From: Candidatus Zipacnadia bacterium
GTDB lineage: Bacteria; Armatimonadota; UBA5377; JALGUK01
Assembly: GCA_029820875.1 (NCBI GenBank)
Contig: JALGUK010000025.1
Span: 1 to 18,531 of the forward strand
Length of the DNA stretch: 18,531 nt
Direction: 5' to 3'
The notes under the pieces are model-generated. The model saw only the letters and a list, made by a program, of their open reading frames with translations. It was not told the DNA's origin and searched no databases. Below, piece after piece: positions 7,374-14,996 of this stretch (within the stretch, counting starts at the first letter, position 1; the number at the start of each line of letters is the position of its first letter). The position numbers and the translations under genes are program-made.

Positions 7374-7450
7374 TGCAATATATGCGTGCAGTGTCAGTGG
7401 GGACCCGACTGCCTGCTCGGATGAGAAAGGCGGCTCAAGGTATTCCCACC

Positions 7451-7477
7451 ACGCCGCGGGTCTCGATGCCGCGGCGT
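7451..7477 (+). promoter_or_regulatory. GC-rich leader hairpin
   Basis: ACGCCGCGG (7451-7459) and CCGCGGCGT (7469-7477) form a perfect 9-bp stem with a 9-base loop, 42 bases before the start of the repeat protein. No T run follows directly; the next is TTTT at about 7496-7499, about 20 bases later. It may be a leader control element or a weak terminator; I match it to no known riboswitch. Confidence 0.4.
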
Positions 7478-7519
7478 CGTTGTCCATGTAAGCACTTTTA
7501 GCGACCTCGAGGTGTGCGG

Positions 7520-8119
7520 ATGGGCTCGCGGAGATGGACGCGGGAGGCGATAGTGGAGGAAATCCGCGATCTTTGGGAGGCCGGTGAGAGCCTTAGCACG
7601 CATAATCTATCCCGCCTGGGGTACAGCGGGATGGTGACGGCGGCTTACAGGCCGGGGTTGTTCGGCAGTTGGCGTGAGGCTGTGCTGGCTGCCGGGCTGG
7701 ACCCGAAAGAGGCTTTCCGCCGCCAGCGCAAATGGACGCGGGAACGCATTTTGAACCGTATCAGGCAGCTCCATGCAGCAGGCCGTGACCTCTCCTATGC
7801 AGCAGCGAAGAGGGAACAGCAATACCTGGTGACTGTTGCGAGTGCGCCACGTTTTTTCGGCAGTTGGGAAGCAGCGATAGAGGCAGCGGGGATTGACTAC
7901 AGCACCGTGCGTAAACGAAAGCGGTGGTCTCGCGAAAAGATTATTGAACATATCCGCGAGATTCATCGGGAGGGCGGCCAGCTGAGCTTAGCCGACGTGA
8001 AGCATAGCCATAGCGCTCTCGTTGCAGCCGCTGCAAGCCCCAGATATTTCGGCAGTTGGCGGGCCGCCGTGGAGGCTGCAGGAATCCACTATGGCATAAC
8101 CCGTAAGTCAACCGGTTGA
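7520..8119 (+). CDS. Protein of three tandem homing-endonuclease-associated (HNH_repeat-like) repeats
   Basis: The 199-residue basic protein is built from three repeats of about 64-66 residues, starting at W6, W72 and W136. Each follows the pattern (K/R)W(T/S)RE.I...IR.L...G..LS and ends in FGSW..A..AAG (FGSW at 48-51, 113-116 and 177-180). This matches the repeat found beside HNH homing endonucleases (Pfam HNH_repeat), a small helical unit thought to bind DNA. No nuclease motif is present and the repeats fill the whole protein. A DNA-binding or regulatory role is therefore inferred. ATG 7520 is preferred over GTG 7514 because GAGG (7509-7512) lies 7 bases before it. The gene has its own promoter and a long leader. 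Confidence 0.72.
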   Translation: MGSRRWTREAIVEEIRDLWEAGESLSTHNLSRLGYSGMVTAAYRPGLFGSWREAVLAAGLDPKEAFRRQRKWTRERILNRIRQLHAAGRDLSYAAAKREQQYLVTVASAPRFFGSWEAAIEAAGIDYSTVRKRKRWSREKIIEHIREIHREGGQLSLADVKHSHSALVAAAASPRYFGSWRAAVEAAGIHYGITRKSTG

Positions 8120-8134
8120 ACCGTCGGCCGACGG
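8108..8134. repeat. Two adjacent perfect palindromes
   Basis: TCAACCGGTTGA (8108-8119, ending on the stop codon of the repeat protein) and CCGTCGGCCGACGG (8121-8134) lie one base apart. The core GTCGGCCGAC recurs at 16412-16421, also between genes. They could be protein-binding sites or part of a transcript end; no T run follows. Confidence 0.4.
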
Positions 8135-8209
8135 GCAATGGCTTTGGTCTGATGGGGATGGGTACCGGAAGGGGCACGGCTCCGTACGTCCAGATAGGAG
8201 GAACCTCAA

Positions 8210-8701
8210 GTGGACCTTGTGCCGATGGTGGTGCGGGAAGTGGGAACAGACCCGTTAGGGCGTCCGATGGTGATTCTCGCCGACCGCGAGAATCAGCGAT
8301 TTCTGCCGATTTGGATCGGGCCCTGGGAAGCGTGGTCCATCGCAGTAAAGCTTCAAGGGACTCCGCAGCAGAGGCCTTTGACACACGATTTGCTGACGGA
8401 GATGCTGCGGCGTCTGGGAGCGACCTTGGAGCGCGTGGTTGTCAGCGAGGTGCGTGACAGCACCTACTATGCGATTATGACATTGCGGCACAATAACCAG
8501 GTGCGCGAGATTGACGCACGGCCCAGTGATGCGCTCGCGCTTGCACTTCGGATGGATGCCGATGTTTTCGTCGCGGATGAAGTGCTCCGGGAGGCGGCGC
8601 TGGAACCAGGAGCTCCCGAGGAAGACGATGAGCGAATTAAGACTTTCAGGAAACTGATTGACGACTTGGCCGAGGACGAGGATACGGAGGAACCCGAGTG
8701 A
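8210..8701 (+). CDS. Bifunctional nuclease (BFN/DUF151) family protein
   Basis: The 163-residue protein shows the BFN/DUF151 core: LGRPMVILADRENQRFLPIWIG near the N-terminus, then LTHDLLTEMLRRLGATLERVVV, and REIDARPSDALALALRMDADVFV (about residues 104-126). The family has reported RNase/DNase activity in plants and is widespread in bacteria with unclear function. The C-terminus is an acidic tail. The GTG start at 8210 follows a perfect AGGAGG (8196-8201) by 8 bases. Its TGA overlaps the GTG of the next gene in the sequence GTGA (8698-8701), so the two are translationally coupled. I saw no clear promoter in the 90-base gap upstream, so it may be read from the gene before. Confidence 0.88.
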   Translation: MDLVPMVVREVGTDPLGRPMVILADRENQRFLPIWIGPWEAWSIAVKLQGTPQQRPLTHDLLTEMLRRLGATLERVVVSEVRDSTYYAIMTLRHNNQVREIDARPSDALALALRMDADVFVADEVLREAALEPGAPEEDDERIKTFRKLIDDLAEDEDTEEPE

Positions 8702-11607
8702 TTTCATCACAGCGTACGGGAATCATCATTTTCGCCATTTTGTTAGTTGCCGTTGTAATCTGGAAGGTGCTTCTGCTTTACACAGAGTACCTCTGGTTCG
8801 ACGTACTCACATTCAAGAGCGTATTCACCACCATGGTTGGGACTCGGATACTGCTCGGGTTGATTGTGGGGGTAGTTTTCTTCGTACTGCTGTATGTCAA
8901 CCTGCGACTCGCCCGGCGGCTCACTCCCTCGGACGTGACGTTCATCGGGCGGCGGCTTCTCCCGCCAGCTGAGCGGGAACAGATTGAGGTTTACGCTGAC
9001 AAAGCGTTGCTGATTCTCGCTCTGGCAGGCGGGCTGTTGGCCGGTTTGGTGGCCAGTGGTCAGTGGGCCATTTACCTTAAGTTTCTCAATGCTGTTCCAT
9101 TCGGTGACAGCGACCCGATATTCCACAAGGACATCGGATTTTACGTCTTCCGGCTTCCTTTCCTGAAGTATGTATGGGGTGCGGCGTTTGCCGGACTGGT
9201 GGTTACCTTCGTGGCGACGGTCCTCGTATATGTGTATGAAGAAACGATTCACATCTCAAGTAATGCCATCAGCGCGGCTCCTCATGTCCGTGTGCATCTT
9301 TCCATCTTGCTGGCCTCGGCGTTGCTATGGAAGACGTACGGTTACTGGCTGGAGCGGTTCAAAATTCTGTTCTCTACACGGAGCACTCGTTTCTTCGGTG
9401 CATCCTACGCGGACGTCCACGCGAAGCTTGTCGCCTATGATGTGCTTATAGTTCTTGCGGTAATCTGTGCAGTGGTGGTGCTTGTAACAGTACGCAGCCG
9501 CTCATTCAAATGGCCTGGCCTTGCGCTCGGGTTGCTGGTTGCGGTGTCCTTCTTGGGAGGGTCGGTTATCCCCTCGGCGGTGCATCGGGTTGTGGTGCTT
9601 CCGAACGAGTTGGAGAAGGAGCAACCGTTCATAGAGCACAATATTCTCCTGACCAATAAGGCCTATGGGCTGCCGCTTAAGGAGGGGGACGCTGAAAAGG
9701 AGCTTCACATCGAAAACAACCTCACTGCGAACAAGATCGAGCTGAGTCGCCCCACGATTGACAACGTTCGGCTGTGGGACGAACGTCCTCTCCTTCAGAC
9801 CTACAGCCAGCTTCAGGAACTTCGAACATACTACCGTTTTGCGGGAGTGGACGTGGACCGCTACATGATAGACGGGAAGTATCAGCAGGTGATGCTCGCC
9901 GCGCGCCAGATGGCCTCGCCGGAGGTGGGCTGGCAGAACGAGAAGCTCGTTTATACTCACGGATACGGTCTGTGCATGTCGCCGGTCAGTGAGAAGGACT
10001 CGGAGGGACTGCCGAAGTTCATCGTCAGAGATATCCCGGTCGTGTTCCCGAAGGGTTTGGAAGTCCCGCCGCGCTACTGCGCCCTCTACTACCAAAGCGG
10101 CGATATGCCGCATGGTCCTGCACAGCCTCCTCCTTCGCCGGTGGCCGGTATGCCCGCCGAGGGGCCGGGCCAAGGGGTTCCCCAGCCTCCCCCTGAGCCA
10201 CAACCGGCAGGTGTGGGAATTGGGAGCGATTACATCATCGTCAACACCAACGCTGAAGAGCTTGACTATCCGCTCGGCAACGCCAACAAAATGACTCATT
10301 ATGCCGGAAAGGGCGGCGTACCGATCGGTTCGTTCGGGCGGAAGCTGTTGTTCACGCTTCGTTTCTTCCCAGATTTTCAGATACTCCTGACGCAGTACAT
10401 CAATCAAAACAGCCGTATCCAGTTCCACCGAATGGTTGAAGAACGTGTGAGGAACGTTGCCCCATTCCTGTATCTGGACCGTGACCCCTACCTTGTGGTC
10501 GCCAATGGACGCCTTAAGTGGATTCTTGACGCATACACAGCTACCCGCCAGTATCCTTATTCGGCCGTCAGCGATCTGCTGCCTATCAACTACATCCGGA
10601 ACTCGGTAAAGGCTGTCGTGGACGCCTATGATGGGACCGTGGACCTATACGTCTTTGACGAAAAGGATCCCATCATCCAGTGTTACCGGAAGATATTTCC
10701 GAAGCTTTTCAAGCCGCGGAGCGAGATGCCTGAAGAACTCGTCAAGCATGTGCGATATCCTATTGTGTTGTTCATGGTGCAAGCGCAGATATACTGTAAG
10801 TACCACATGCGCGACCCACAGGTCTTTTACAACCAGGAAGACCGATGGGCGATACCCAACGAGATCTATCGGACGCAAAAGCAGCAGATGGAGCCGTACT
10901 ATGTGATTCTCAAGACCCCACCTTCCCGGAAGGCGGAGTTCATGCTGATTATCCCCTTCACGCCTTATCAGCGTGAGGACAAGAACATGATCGCCTGGAT
11001 GGCGGCTAAGTGTGACGAGCCGGACTATGGGAAACTGCTGGTCTACAAGTTCCCCAAGAAGGAATTGTACAAGGGACCGTGGCAGATAGAGGCATTTATC
11101 GATCAGGACCCAGAGATCTCCGAGGCACGCACGCTTTGGGGCCAGCAAGGCTCGCAGGTCATTCGCGGTAATCTGCTTGTGATTCCCATCCACGATCTCC
11201 AGAACGAGAAAATCGCCTCGCTGCTTTACATAGAGCCCCTCTATCTGGTGGCCGAACAGACAGGGGTGCCATCGCTGGAGAAGGTTATCCTCGCTTATGG
11301 CAAGAAGGTCGTGATGCGCGATACCCTTGACTCGGCGCTTGACGCCATCTTCGGCACCGCCGAGGTGTCCCGCATTGAGAGTGGCGCTCCCCGTCCGGCG
11401 ACGCCGTCTGCACCGGCCAAGCCCGGCATAAGTGCGCAAGCGCATCAGCTTGCACAATCCGCATGGAGCCATCTCATCCGAGCAAACGAGGCACTCAAGA
11501 GGGGAGACTGGGCCGCCTATGGCCGCGAACAAGAGCAGCTCAAGAAAGTGCTCTCGCGGCTTAAGGATGCACTAAAGGGTGTCGCTGGACCGGCGGCTAC
11601 CCAGTGA
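8698..11607 (+). CDS. UPF0182 family large membrane protein
   Basis: The 969-residue protein has about seven N-terminal TM segments (first in TGIIIFAILLVAVVIWKVLL, last in ALGLLVAVSFLGGSVIP) followed by a large extracytoplasmic part. Family phrases include YLWFDVL, LYVNLRLARRL, IGFYVFRLPFLKYVWG and GKGGVPIGSFGRKLLF. UPF0182/COG1615 members occur in Actinobacteria, Cyanobacteria and related phyla; function is unknown. An unusual Pro/Gly-rich stretch (about residues 466-512, with QPPPSP and QPPPEPQP) interrupts the large domain, and the C-terminus has an Ala/Pro linker followed by a helical segment. The GTG start is fixed by GGAGG (8686-8690) 7 bases before it and by the 4-base overlap with the BFN-family gene. 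A cell-envelope role is inferred. Confidence 0.9.
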   Translation: MISSQRTGIIIFAILLVAVVIWKVLLLYTEYLWFDVLTFKSVFTTMVGTRILLGLIVGVVFFVLLYVNLRLARRLTPSDVTFIGRRLLPPAEREQIEVYADKALLILALAGGLLAGLVASGQWAIYLKFLNAVPFGDSDPIFHKDIGFYVFRLPFLKYVWGAAFAGLVVTFVATVLVYVYEETIHISSNAISAAPHVRVHLSILLASALLWKTYGYWLERFKILFSTRSTRFFGASYADVHAKLVAYDVLIVLAVICAVVVLVTVRSRSFKWPGLALGLLVAVSFLGGSVIPSAVHRVVVLPNELEKEQPFIEHNILLTNKAYGLPLKEGDAEKELHIENNLTANKIELSRPTIDNVRLWDERPLLQTYSQLQELRTYYRFAGVDVDRYMIDGKYQQVMLAARQMASPEVGWQNEKLVYTHGYGLCMSPVSEKDSEGLPKFIVRDIPVVFPKGLEVPPRYCALYYQSGDMPHGPAQPPPSPVAGMPAEGPGQGVPQPPPEPQPAGVGIGSDYIIVNTNAEELDYPLGNANKMTHYAGKGGVPIGSFGRKLLFTLRFFPDFQILLTQYINQNSRIQFHRMVEERVRNVAPFLYLDRDPYLVVANGRLKWILDAYTATRQYPYSAVSDLLPINYIRNSVKAVVDAYDGTVDLYVFDEKDPIIQCYRKIFPKLFKPRSEMPEELVKHVRYPIVLFMVQAQIYCKYHMRDPQVFYNQEDRWAIPNEIYRTQKQQMEPYYVILKTPPSRKAEFMLIIPFTPYQREDKNMIAWMAAKCDEPDYGKLLVYKFPKKELYKGPWQIEAFIDQDPEISEARTLWGQQGSQVIRGNLLVIPIHDLQNEKIASLLYIEPLYLVAEQTGVPSLEKVILAYGKKVVMRDTLDSALDAIFGTAEVSRIESGAPRPATPSAPAKPGISAQAHQLAQSAWSHLIRANEALKRGDWAAYGREQEQLKKVLSRLKDALKGVAGPAATQ

Positions 11608-11619
11608 TACCGATTGGAC

Positions 11620-11642
11620 CAGGTGGAAATACCTGCTCCACC
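11620..11642 (+). promoter_or_regulatory. Small overlapping hairpins before the HAD gene
   Basis: CAGGT (11620-11624)/ACCTG (11631-11635) and GGTGGA (11622-11627)/TCCACC (11637-11642) are mutually exclusive short stems in the 58-base gap. The gap is also framed by a direct repeat ACCCAGTG (11599-11606 and 11640-11647). The stems are short and could be chance. Confidence 0.2.
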
Positions 11643-11665
11643 CAGTGCACTTTGGAGGAGTCGCT

Positions 11666-12340
11666 GTGCTTGGACCGTTAGAGGCTGCTGTCTTCGACTT
11701 CGACGGGACACTGGTGACATTGAGAATCGACTTTGCGGCCATGCGGGAGAGCGTGGCAGAGTTGGCCGAGGCGTATGGAGTGCCTCCGGGGCTTTTCGAC
11801 GGGAAGTTTGTTCTCGAGGCCGCTGCGGACGCGGAGGAGTTCATCGGTCGGCGGGACGGTCCCGCCGCCGCCGAGGCCTTTCGTATCGAGGCTGCCGAGC
11901 GGATTGAGCTCCCCGAGCTTGAAGCTGCAGCCCGTTGTGACGTTATCCCTGGTGTGACAGAGTGTCTGAAGGCCCTCAGTCTGGCCGGAATCAAGGTCGG
12001 AGTTGTAACACGCAACTGTCGCCGCGCCGTCGAGCCGATTATTGACCGCTGGACGGGTCTGATCAGCGTCCTTGTGCCTCGGGACGGCCGCGAACAGGTG
12101 AAGCCACATTCATCGCACTTGTTGGATGCTCTCAGGCAGCTCGGTTGTCCCCCGGGACGCGCGGTCATGGTCGGAGATCACCCGACGGATATCGCTTGCG
12201 GCAAGTCAGTCGGAACACACACCGTGGGTGTTCTGACTGGAAATGCGTCGGCTGAGGACCTCGCCGATGCGGACCTTATCCTCGATTCTGTGGCCTCATT
12301 GCCCCGCCACGTCAGCTCTACGGCCGGTGTGAGGGGGTAG
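11666..12340 (+). CDS. HAD-superfamily phosphatase (phosphoglycolate-phosphatase-like)
   Basis: The 224-residue protein contains all four HAD motifs. Motif I is FDFDGTL with nucleophile D11 and D13, motif II is VVTRN, motif III is the Lys of VKPHSSHLLDAL, and motif IV is MVGDHPTDI. An alpha-helical cap of about 70 residues lies between motifs I and II, as in subfamily IA (Gph-like). Substrate cannot be told from sequence. GTG 11666 is chosen because GGAGG (11654-11658) lies 7 bases before it; a longer frame from 11579 would overlap the UPF0182 gene and add 29 residues with no HAD similarity. The next gene starts 5 bases after the stop, so the two are probably one operon. Confidence 0.87.
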   Translation: MLGPLEAAVFDFDGTLVTLRIDFAAMRESVAELAEAYGVPPGLFDGKFVLEAAADAEEFIGRRDGPAAAEAFRIEAAERIELPELEAAARCDVIPGVTECLKALSLAGIKVGVVTRNCRRAVEPIIDRWTGLISVLVPRDGREQVKPHSSHLLDALRQLGCPPGRAVMVGDHPTDIACGKSVGTHTVGVLTGNASAEDLADADLILDSVASLPRHVSSTAGVRG

Positions 12341-12345
12341 CCTCG

Positions 12346-13377
12346 TTGCAACGCGATGCCACGGACTGGCCATGCCTGCCCGTGGGGAAACTGGATCTCG
12401 AATTGTTGCGCACGCTCTTGGAACGTTACAGCCACACGGACGAACGAGTGGTTCTGGGGGCAGGAATCGGGGAGGATGCCGCAGTTATTGACATGGGTGA
12501 CCGGTATCTGGTTGCCAAGAGCGACCCAATCACCTTCGCCACCGACGAGATAGGCTGGTATGCCGTTTGTGTAAATGCCAATGACCTCGCCACCTGCGGA
12601 GCTGTCCCTCGATGGTTCCTGGCGACATTGCTGCTGCCTGACGCCGGCGCTACTGAAGAGCTTGTGGAACGCATATTCTCCCAACTCTCGAGCGCGTGTC
12701 AGGCACTGGGCATTTCCCTCGTCGGCGGCCACACGGAGGTCACACATGGATTGAGTCGCCCCATCCTTTCGGGACACATGCTGGGCGAGGTGGATAAGAA
12801 GCGGCTGGTTACGACGGCCGGCGCACGGGTTGGAGACGCTCTGATTGTTACGAAGGGCTTACCGGTGGAGGGTACGGCAATCATCGCGCGCGAGAAGCGT
12901 GACGAACTGCTTGCGCGAGGGTACAGCGCCGATGCAATTGACGAAGCTGCTGAATTCCTCCATTATCCGGGCATAAGTGTACTTCGGGACAGCCAGACAG
13001 CTTGCGGCGCGGGTGATGTGCACGCGATGCATGATCCGACTGAGGGCGGCATTGCAACCGGGTTGTGGGAACTGGCGGTCGCCGCCGGTGTCGGTCTGCG
13101 CGTCCGGCGGGATGCTATTCCTGTACTGCCTGTCGGACAACGGCTGTGCGATGAATTCGGCCTGGATGTGATGGGCACCATCGCCTCCGGAGCGCTGCTA
13201 ATTGCTGCAGACATGGCCGATGCGCCAAAGATTGTTGATGCTCTACAAGATGCCGGCATTGTATCCGCGCAGGTCGGGGAAGTCGTGGATGCCTCGGAGG
13301 GGGTGCAATGGCTCCAGGAGGGCCGCTGGGAGCCTATTCCTCGGTTCGACCAGGATGAAATCGCGAAGCTTTTCTGA
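12346..13377 (+). CDS. AIR-synthase-related protein (PurM/HypE/ThiL-like fold)
   Basis: The 343-residue protein has the PurM-fold signatures: GIGEDAAVIDMGDRYLVAKSDP near residue 40, VNANDLATCGAVP, LVGGHTEVT, and HDPTEGGIATGLWELA in the C-terminal half. These place it in the ATP-binding AIR synthase superfamily, closest in style to HypE. It lacks the C-terminal Cys that HypE needs to carry the carbamoyl/cyano group, ending in DQDEIAKLF, and no other hyp gene is nearby. It is therefore probably not a hydrogenase maturase; substrate unknown. The TTG start at 12346 follows GAGGGGG (12331-12337) by 8 bases; a GTG at 12382 is the next candidate. It lies 5 bases after the HAD phosphatase. Confidence 0.82.
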   Translation: MQRDATDWPCLPVGKLDLELLRTLLERYSHTDERVVLGAGIGEDAAVIDMGDRYLVAKSDPITFATDEIGWYAVCVNANDLATCGAVPRWFLATLLLPDAGATEELVERIFSQLSSACQALGISLVGGHTEVTHGLSRPILSGHMLGEVDKKRLVTTAGARVGDALIVTKGLPVEGTAIIAREKRDELLARGYSADAIDEAAEFLHYPGISVLRDSQTACGAGDVHAMHDPTEGGIATGLWELAVAAGVGLRVRRDAIPVLPVGQRLCDEFGLDVMGTIASGALLIAADMADAPKIVDALQDAGIVSAQVGEVVDASEGVQWLQEGRWEPIPRFDQDEIAKLF

Positions 13378-13562
13378 ACCGCAGGTGTGAGGGTCCAGCG
13401 GCGGGAAAATCTGCACTATTGAAGGAGTATCGAGCCCTCGCGCGGAAGATTCCGCCAGGCTAACCACAGTTTGGAACTCGTATTTTCGCTCGACCTCGTA
13501 CCATTGGCCAGTTGCGTCACACTGGGCCGCAGGGAGGCGGAGGTTACGAAAGGCATAATCGG

Positions 13563-13892
13563 ATGACTCGGTTCAGACTGACGCGCCTGATACGAACTCT
13601 CACATCGGAGATAGTGCTGATCTGGGACAATGAGCGTACGGTCGGCCAGGCGGATATTCATTACGCCGGGGACCGTATCTATGCCACAGTCATCCTCGAA
13701 GAGGCATTCGACGAGGCGGATGAGACGGCGCTTAGGAGCCAGCTCGACCGCGATGTCGTTTCAGCATATCTGCAGGACTACGAGCGGGACGATTTCGTTG
13801 TGACGATATTTCGCGGGCATGAGACCGCCTCGTATTCCGATTCGATGGGTGAGGAAGAAAGCGACCGTGATGAAGAGGGCCCTGACTGGTAG
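13563..13892 (+). CDS. Small acidic hypothetical protein
   Basis: The 109-residue product has a basic N-terminus (MTRFRLTRLIRTL), a probable beta-rich middle (EIVLIWDNERTVGQADIHYAG and RIYATVILEE) and a strongly acidic, unstructured C-terminal tail (MGEEESDRDEEGPDW). I do not recognise a family. ATG 13563 is chosen because GAAAGG (13548-13553) lies 9 bases before it; the longer frame from TTG 13512 would add a Gly-rich stretch with no support. The 185-base gap upstream (13378-13562) shows only a short inverted repeat (GCGGAA/TTCCGC, about 13441-13454) and no clear promoter. The permease genes start 42 bases downstream, so cotranscription is possible. Confidence 0.6.
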   Translation: MTRFRLTRLIRTLTSEIVLIWDNERTVGQADIHYAGDRIYATVILEEAFDEADETALRSQLDRDVVSAYLQDYERDDFVVTIFRGHETASYSDSMGEEESDRDEEGPDW

Positions 13893-13934
13893 AGTCTGGG
13901 CATGTTCCGGTTACCGAGTATTGAGGTGTAATGT

Positions 13935-14978
13935 GTGAAGTGCGCCTTTTGCAAAGCGGAGATTCCGGAAGATGTCGCCGTATGTCCCTCCTGTGGGGCT
14001 CCTACTGGCAAGAAGGTTATCCCCCCTCGGCCTCGACGGGCAGAAAAACGCGCGGGCAGATGGCGTGATTGGCTGGGCGGTTACGCCTTCCTGCTGCCGA
14101 ACATCCTCGGGTTCCTGACGTTTACATTTCTGCCCGTGCTTGCCTCACTACTGTTGAGCTTCTTCAAATGGGATGCAATCACTGACATTTCTCAGGCGCA
14201 TTTTGTGGGCCTGAAGAACTTCATTGATGTACTGGGCTTCCATCGGGACACGGTCGGGCACCTGATAGCCAACGACGAGCGTTTTTGGTTCTATTGCTAC
14301 AATACCATTTTCCTGATGATGGCCATTCCAATCGGGATGGCCGGCTCGCTGGCCCTGGCGCTCCTGTTGAACCAGAAGCTTCGGGGAATCGTCGCCTACC
14401 GGACTATCTATTTTCTGCCGACGGTATGCCACCCTGTAGCGCTGTGCTTGTTGTGGCGGTGGATCTACAATGCGGAGTACGGCCTTCTCAACGGACTTCT
14501 ATTCAAGTTAGGCGTACACGATGCGCCGGCATGGCTAAACGACCCCCACTGGGCCAAGCCCGCCCTCATCATAATGGGCTTGTGGGCTGCTGTGGGGGGG
14601 TACAACTGCATATTATACCTGGCGGGACTGCAGAATGTACCGATGGAGCTTTACGAGGCGGCCGAGATTGACGGAGCAAACTGGTGGCACCGACTCCGTT
14701 ACGTCACCTGGCCGATGCTCGCGCCGACGACCTTCTTCATATTCGTAATGAGCGTTATCGCAGGTTTCCAGGGGTCATTCACGCAGGTCTACATCCTAAC
14801 CAAGGGCGGACCAGCCGGCGCAACGACGACCATCATCTATTACATCTACCAGAACGCCTTCAACTGGTTTAAGATGGGCTATGCGGCGGCGATCGCCTGG
14901 ATTCTGTTCACCGTTATCCTTGTCGTGACGCTGATTAACTGGCGTTTCGGCAAGCAGCAGGCAACTTTCATCGCGTAG
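13935..14978 (+). CDS. MalF/UgpA-type sugar ABC permease with N-terminal zinc ribbon
   Basis: The 347-residue protein begins with a zinc-ribbon motif, CAFC (residues 3-6) and CPSC (17-20), that is C-x2-C-x10-C-x2-C, followed by a Pro/Arg linker. From about residue 48 it is a standard binding-protein-dependent permease with six TM segments. It has the EAA loop ELYEAAEIDGANWWHRLRYV that contacts the ATPase, and KGGPAGATTTIIYYIY near the end. The ribbon would be cytoplasmic. Most family members lack such a domain and are about 290-320 residues. GTG 13935 is preceded by GAGGTG (13923-13928) 6 bases away, and starting later would lose the ribbon. It pairs with the MalG-type gene 18 bases downstream. 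No binding protein or ATPase gene is in the window. Confidence 0.88.
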   Translation: MKCAFCKAEIPEDVAVCPSCGAPTGKKVIPPRPRRAEKRAGRWRDWLGGYAFLLPNILGFLTFTFLPVLASLLLSFFKWDAITDISQAHFVGLKNFIDVLGFHRDTVGHLIANDERFWFYCYNTIFLMMAIPIGMAGSLALALLLNQKLRGIVAYRTIYFLPTVCHPVALCLLWRWIYNAEYGLLNGLLFKLGVHDAPAWLNDPHWAKPALIIMGLWAAVGGYNCILYLAGLQNVPMELYEAAEIDGANWWHRLRYVTWPMLAPTTFFIFVMSVIAGFQGSFTQVYILTKGGPAGATTTIIYYIYQNAFNWFKMGYAAAIAWILFTVILVVTLINWRFGKQQATFIA

Positions 14979-14996
14979 AGAAGGGGCAAAACCGCT

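Larger units (their letters stand above)
7210..7519. other. 310-bp divergent intergenic region
   Basis: It separates the minus-strand tyrosine-rich gene from the plus-strand repeat protein. It holds a T7 run at 7268-7274, a weak inverted repeat CCTGAG/CTCAGG (7300-7305, 7326-7331), the plus-strand promoter (7345-7373) and a GC-rich hairpin in the leader (7451-7477). No clear promoter hexamers were found for the minus-strand gene. No convincing ORF lies in it. Confidence 0.6.

Noticed and set aside
6868..7491. 207-codon open frame on the plus strand
   Set aside because: It covers the tyrosine-rich gene on the other strand and runs through the divergent promoter region. The minus-strand gene has a signal peptide and a ribosome binding site, while this frame has neither a good start nor a coherent sequence.
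8116..8457. Open frame of 113 codons overlapping the stop of the repeat protein and the start of the BFN-family gene
   Set aside because: The Gly/Arg-rich translation lacks similarity to any family, and it overlaps a well-supported gene with a perfect Shine-Dalgarno site.
9502..10428. 308-codon open frame on the minus strand
   Set aside because: It is antisense to the UPF0182 gene, with no motifs or start signals.
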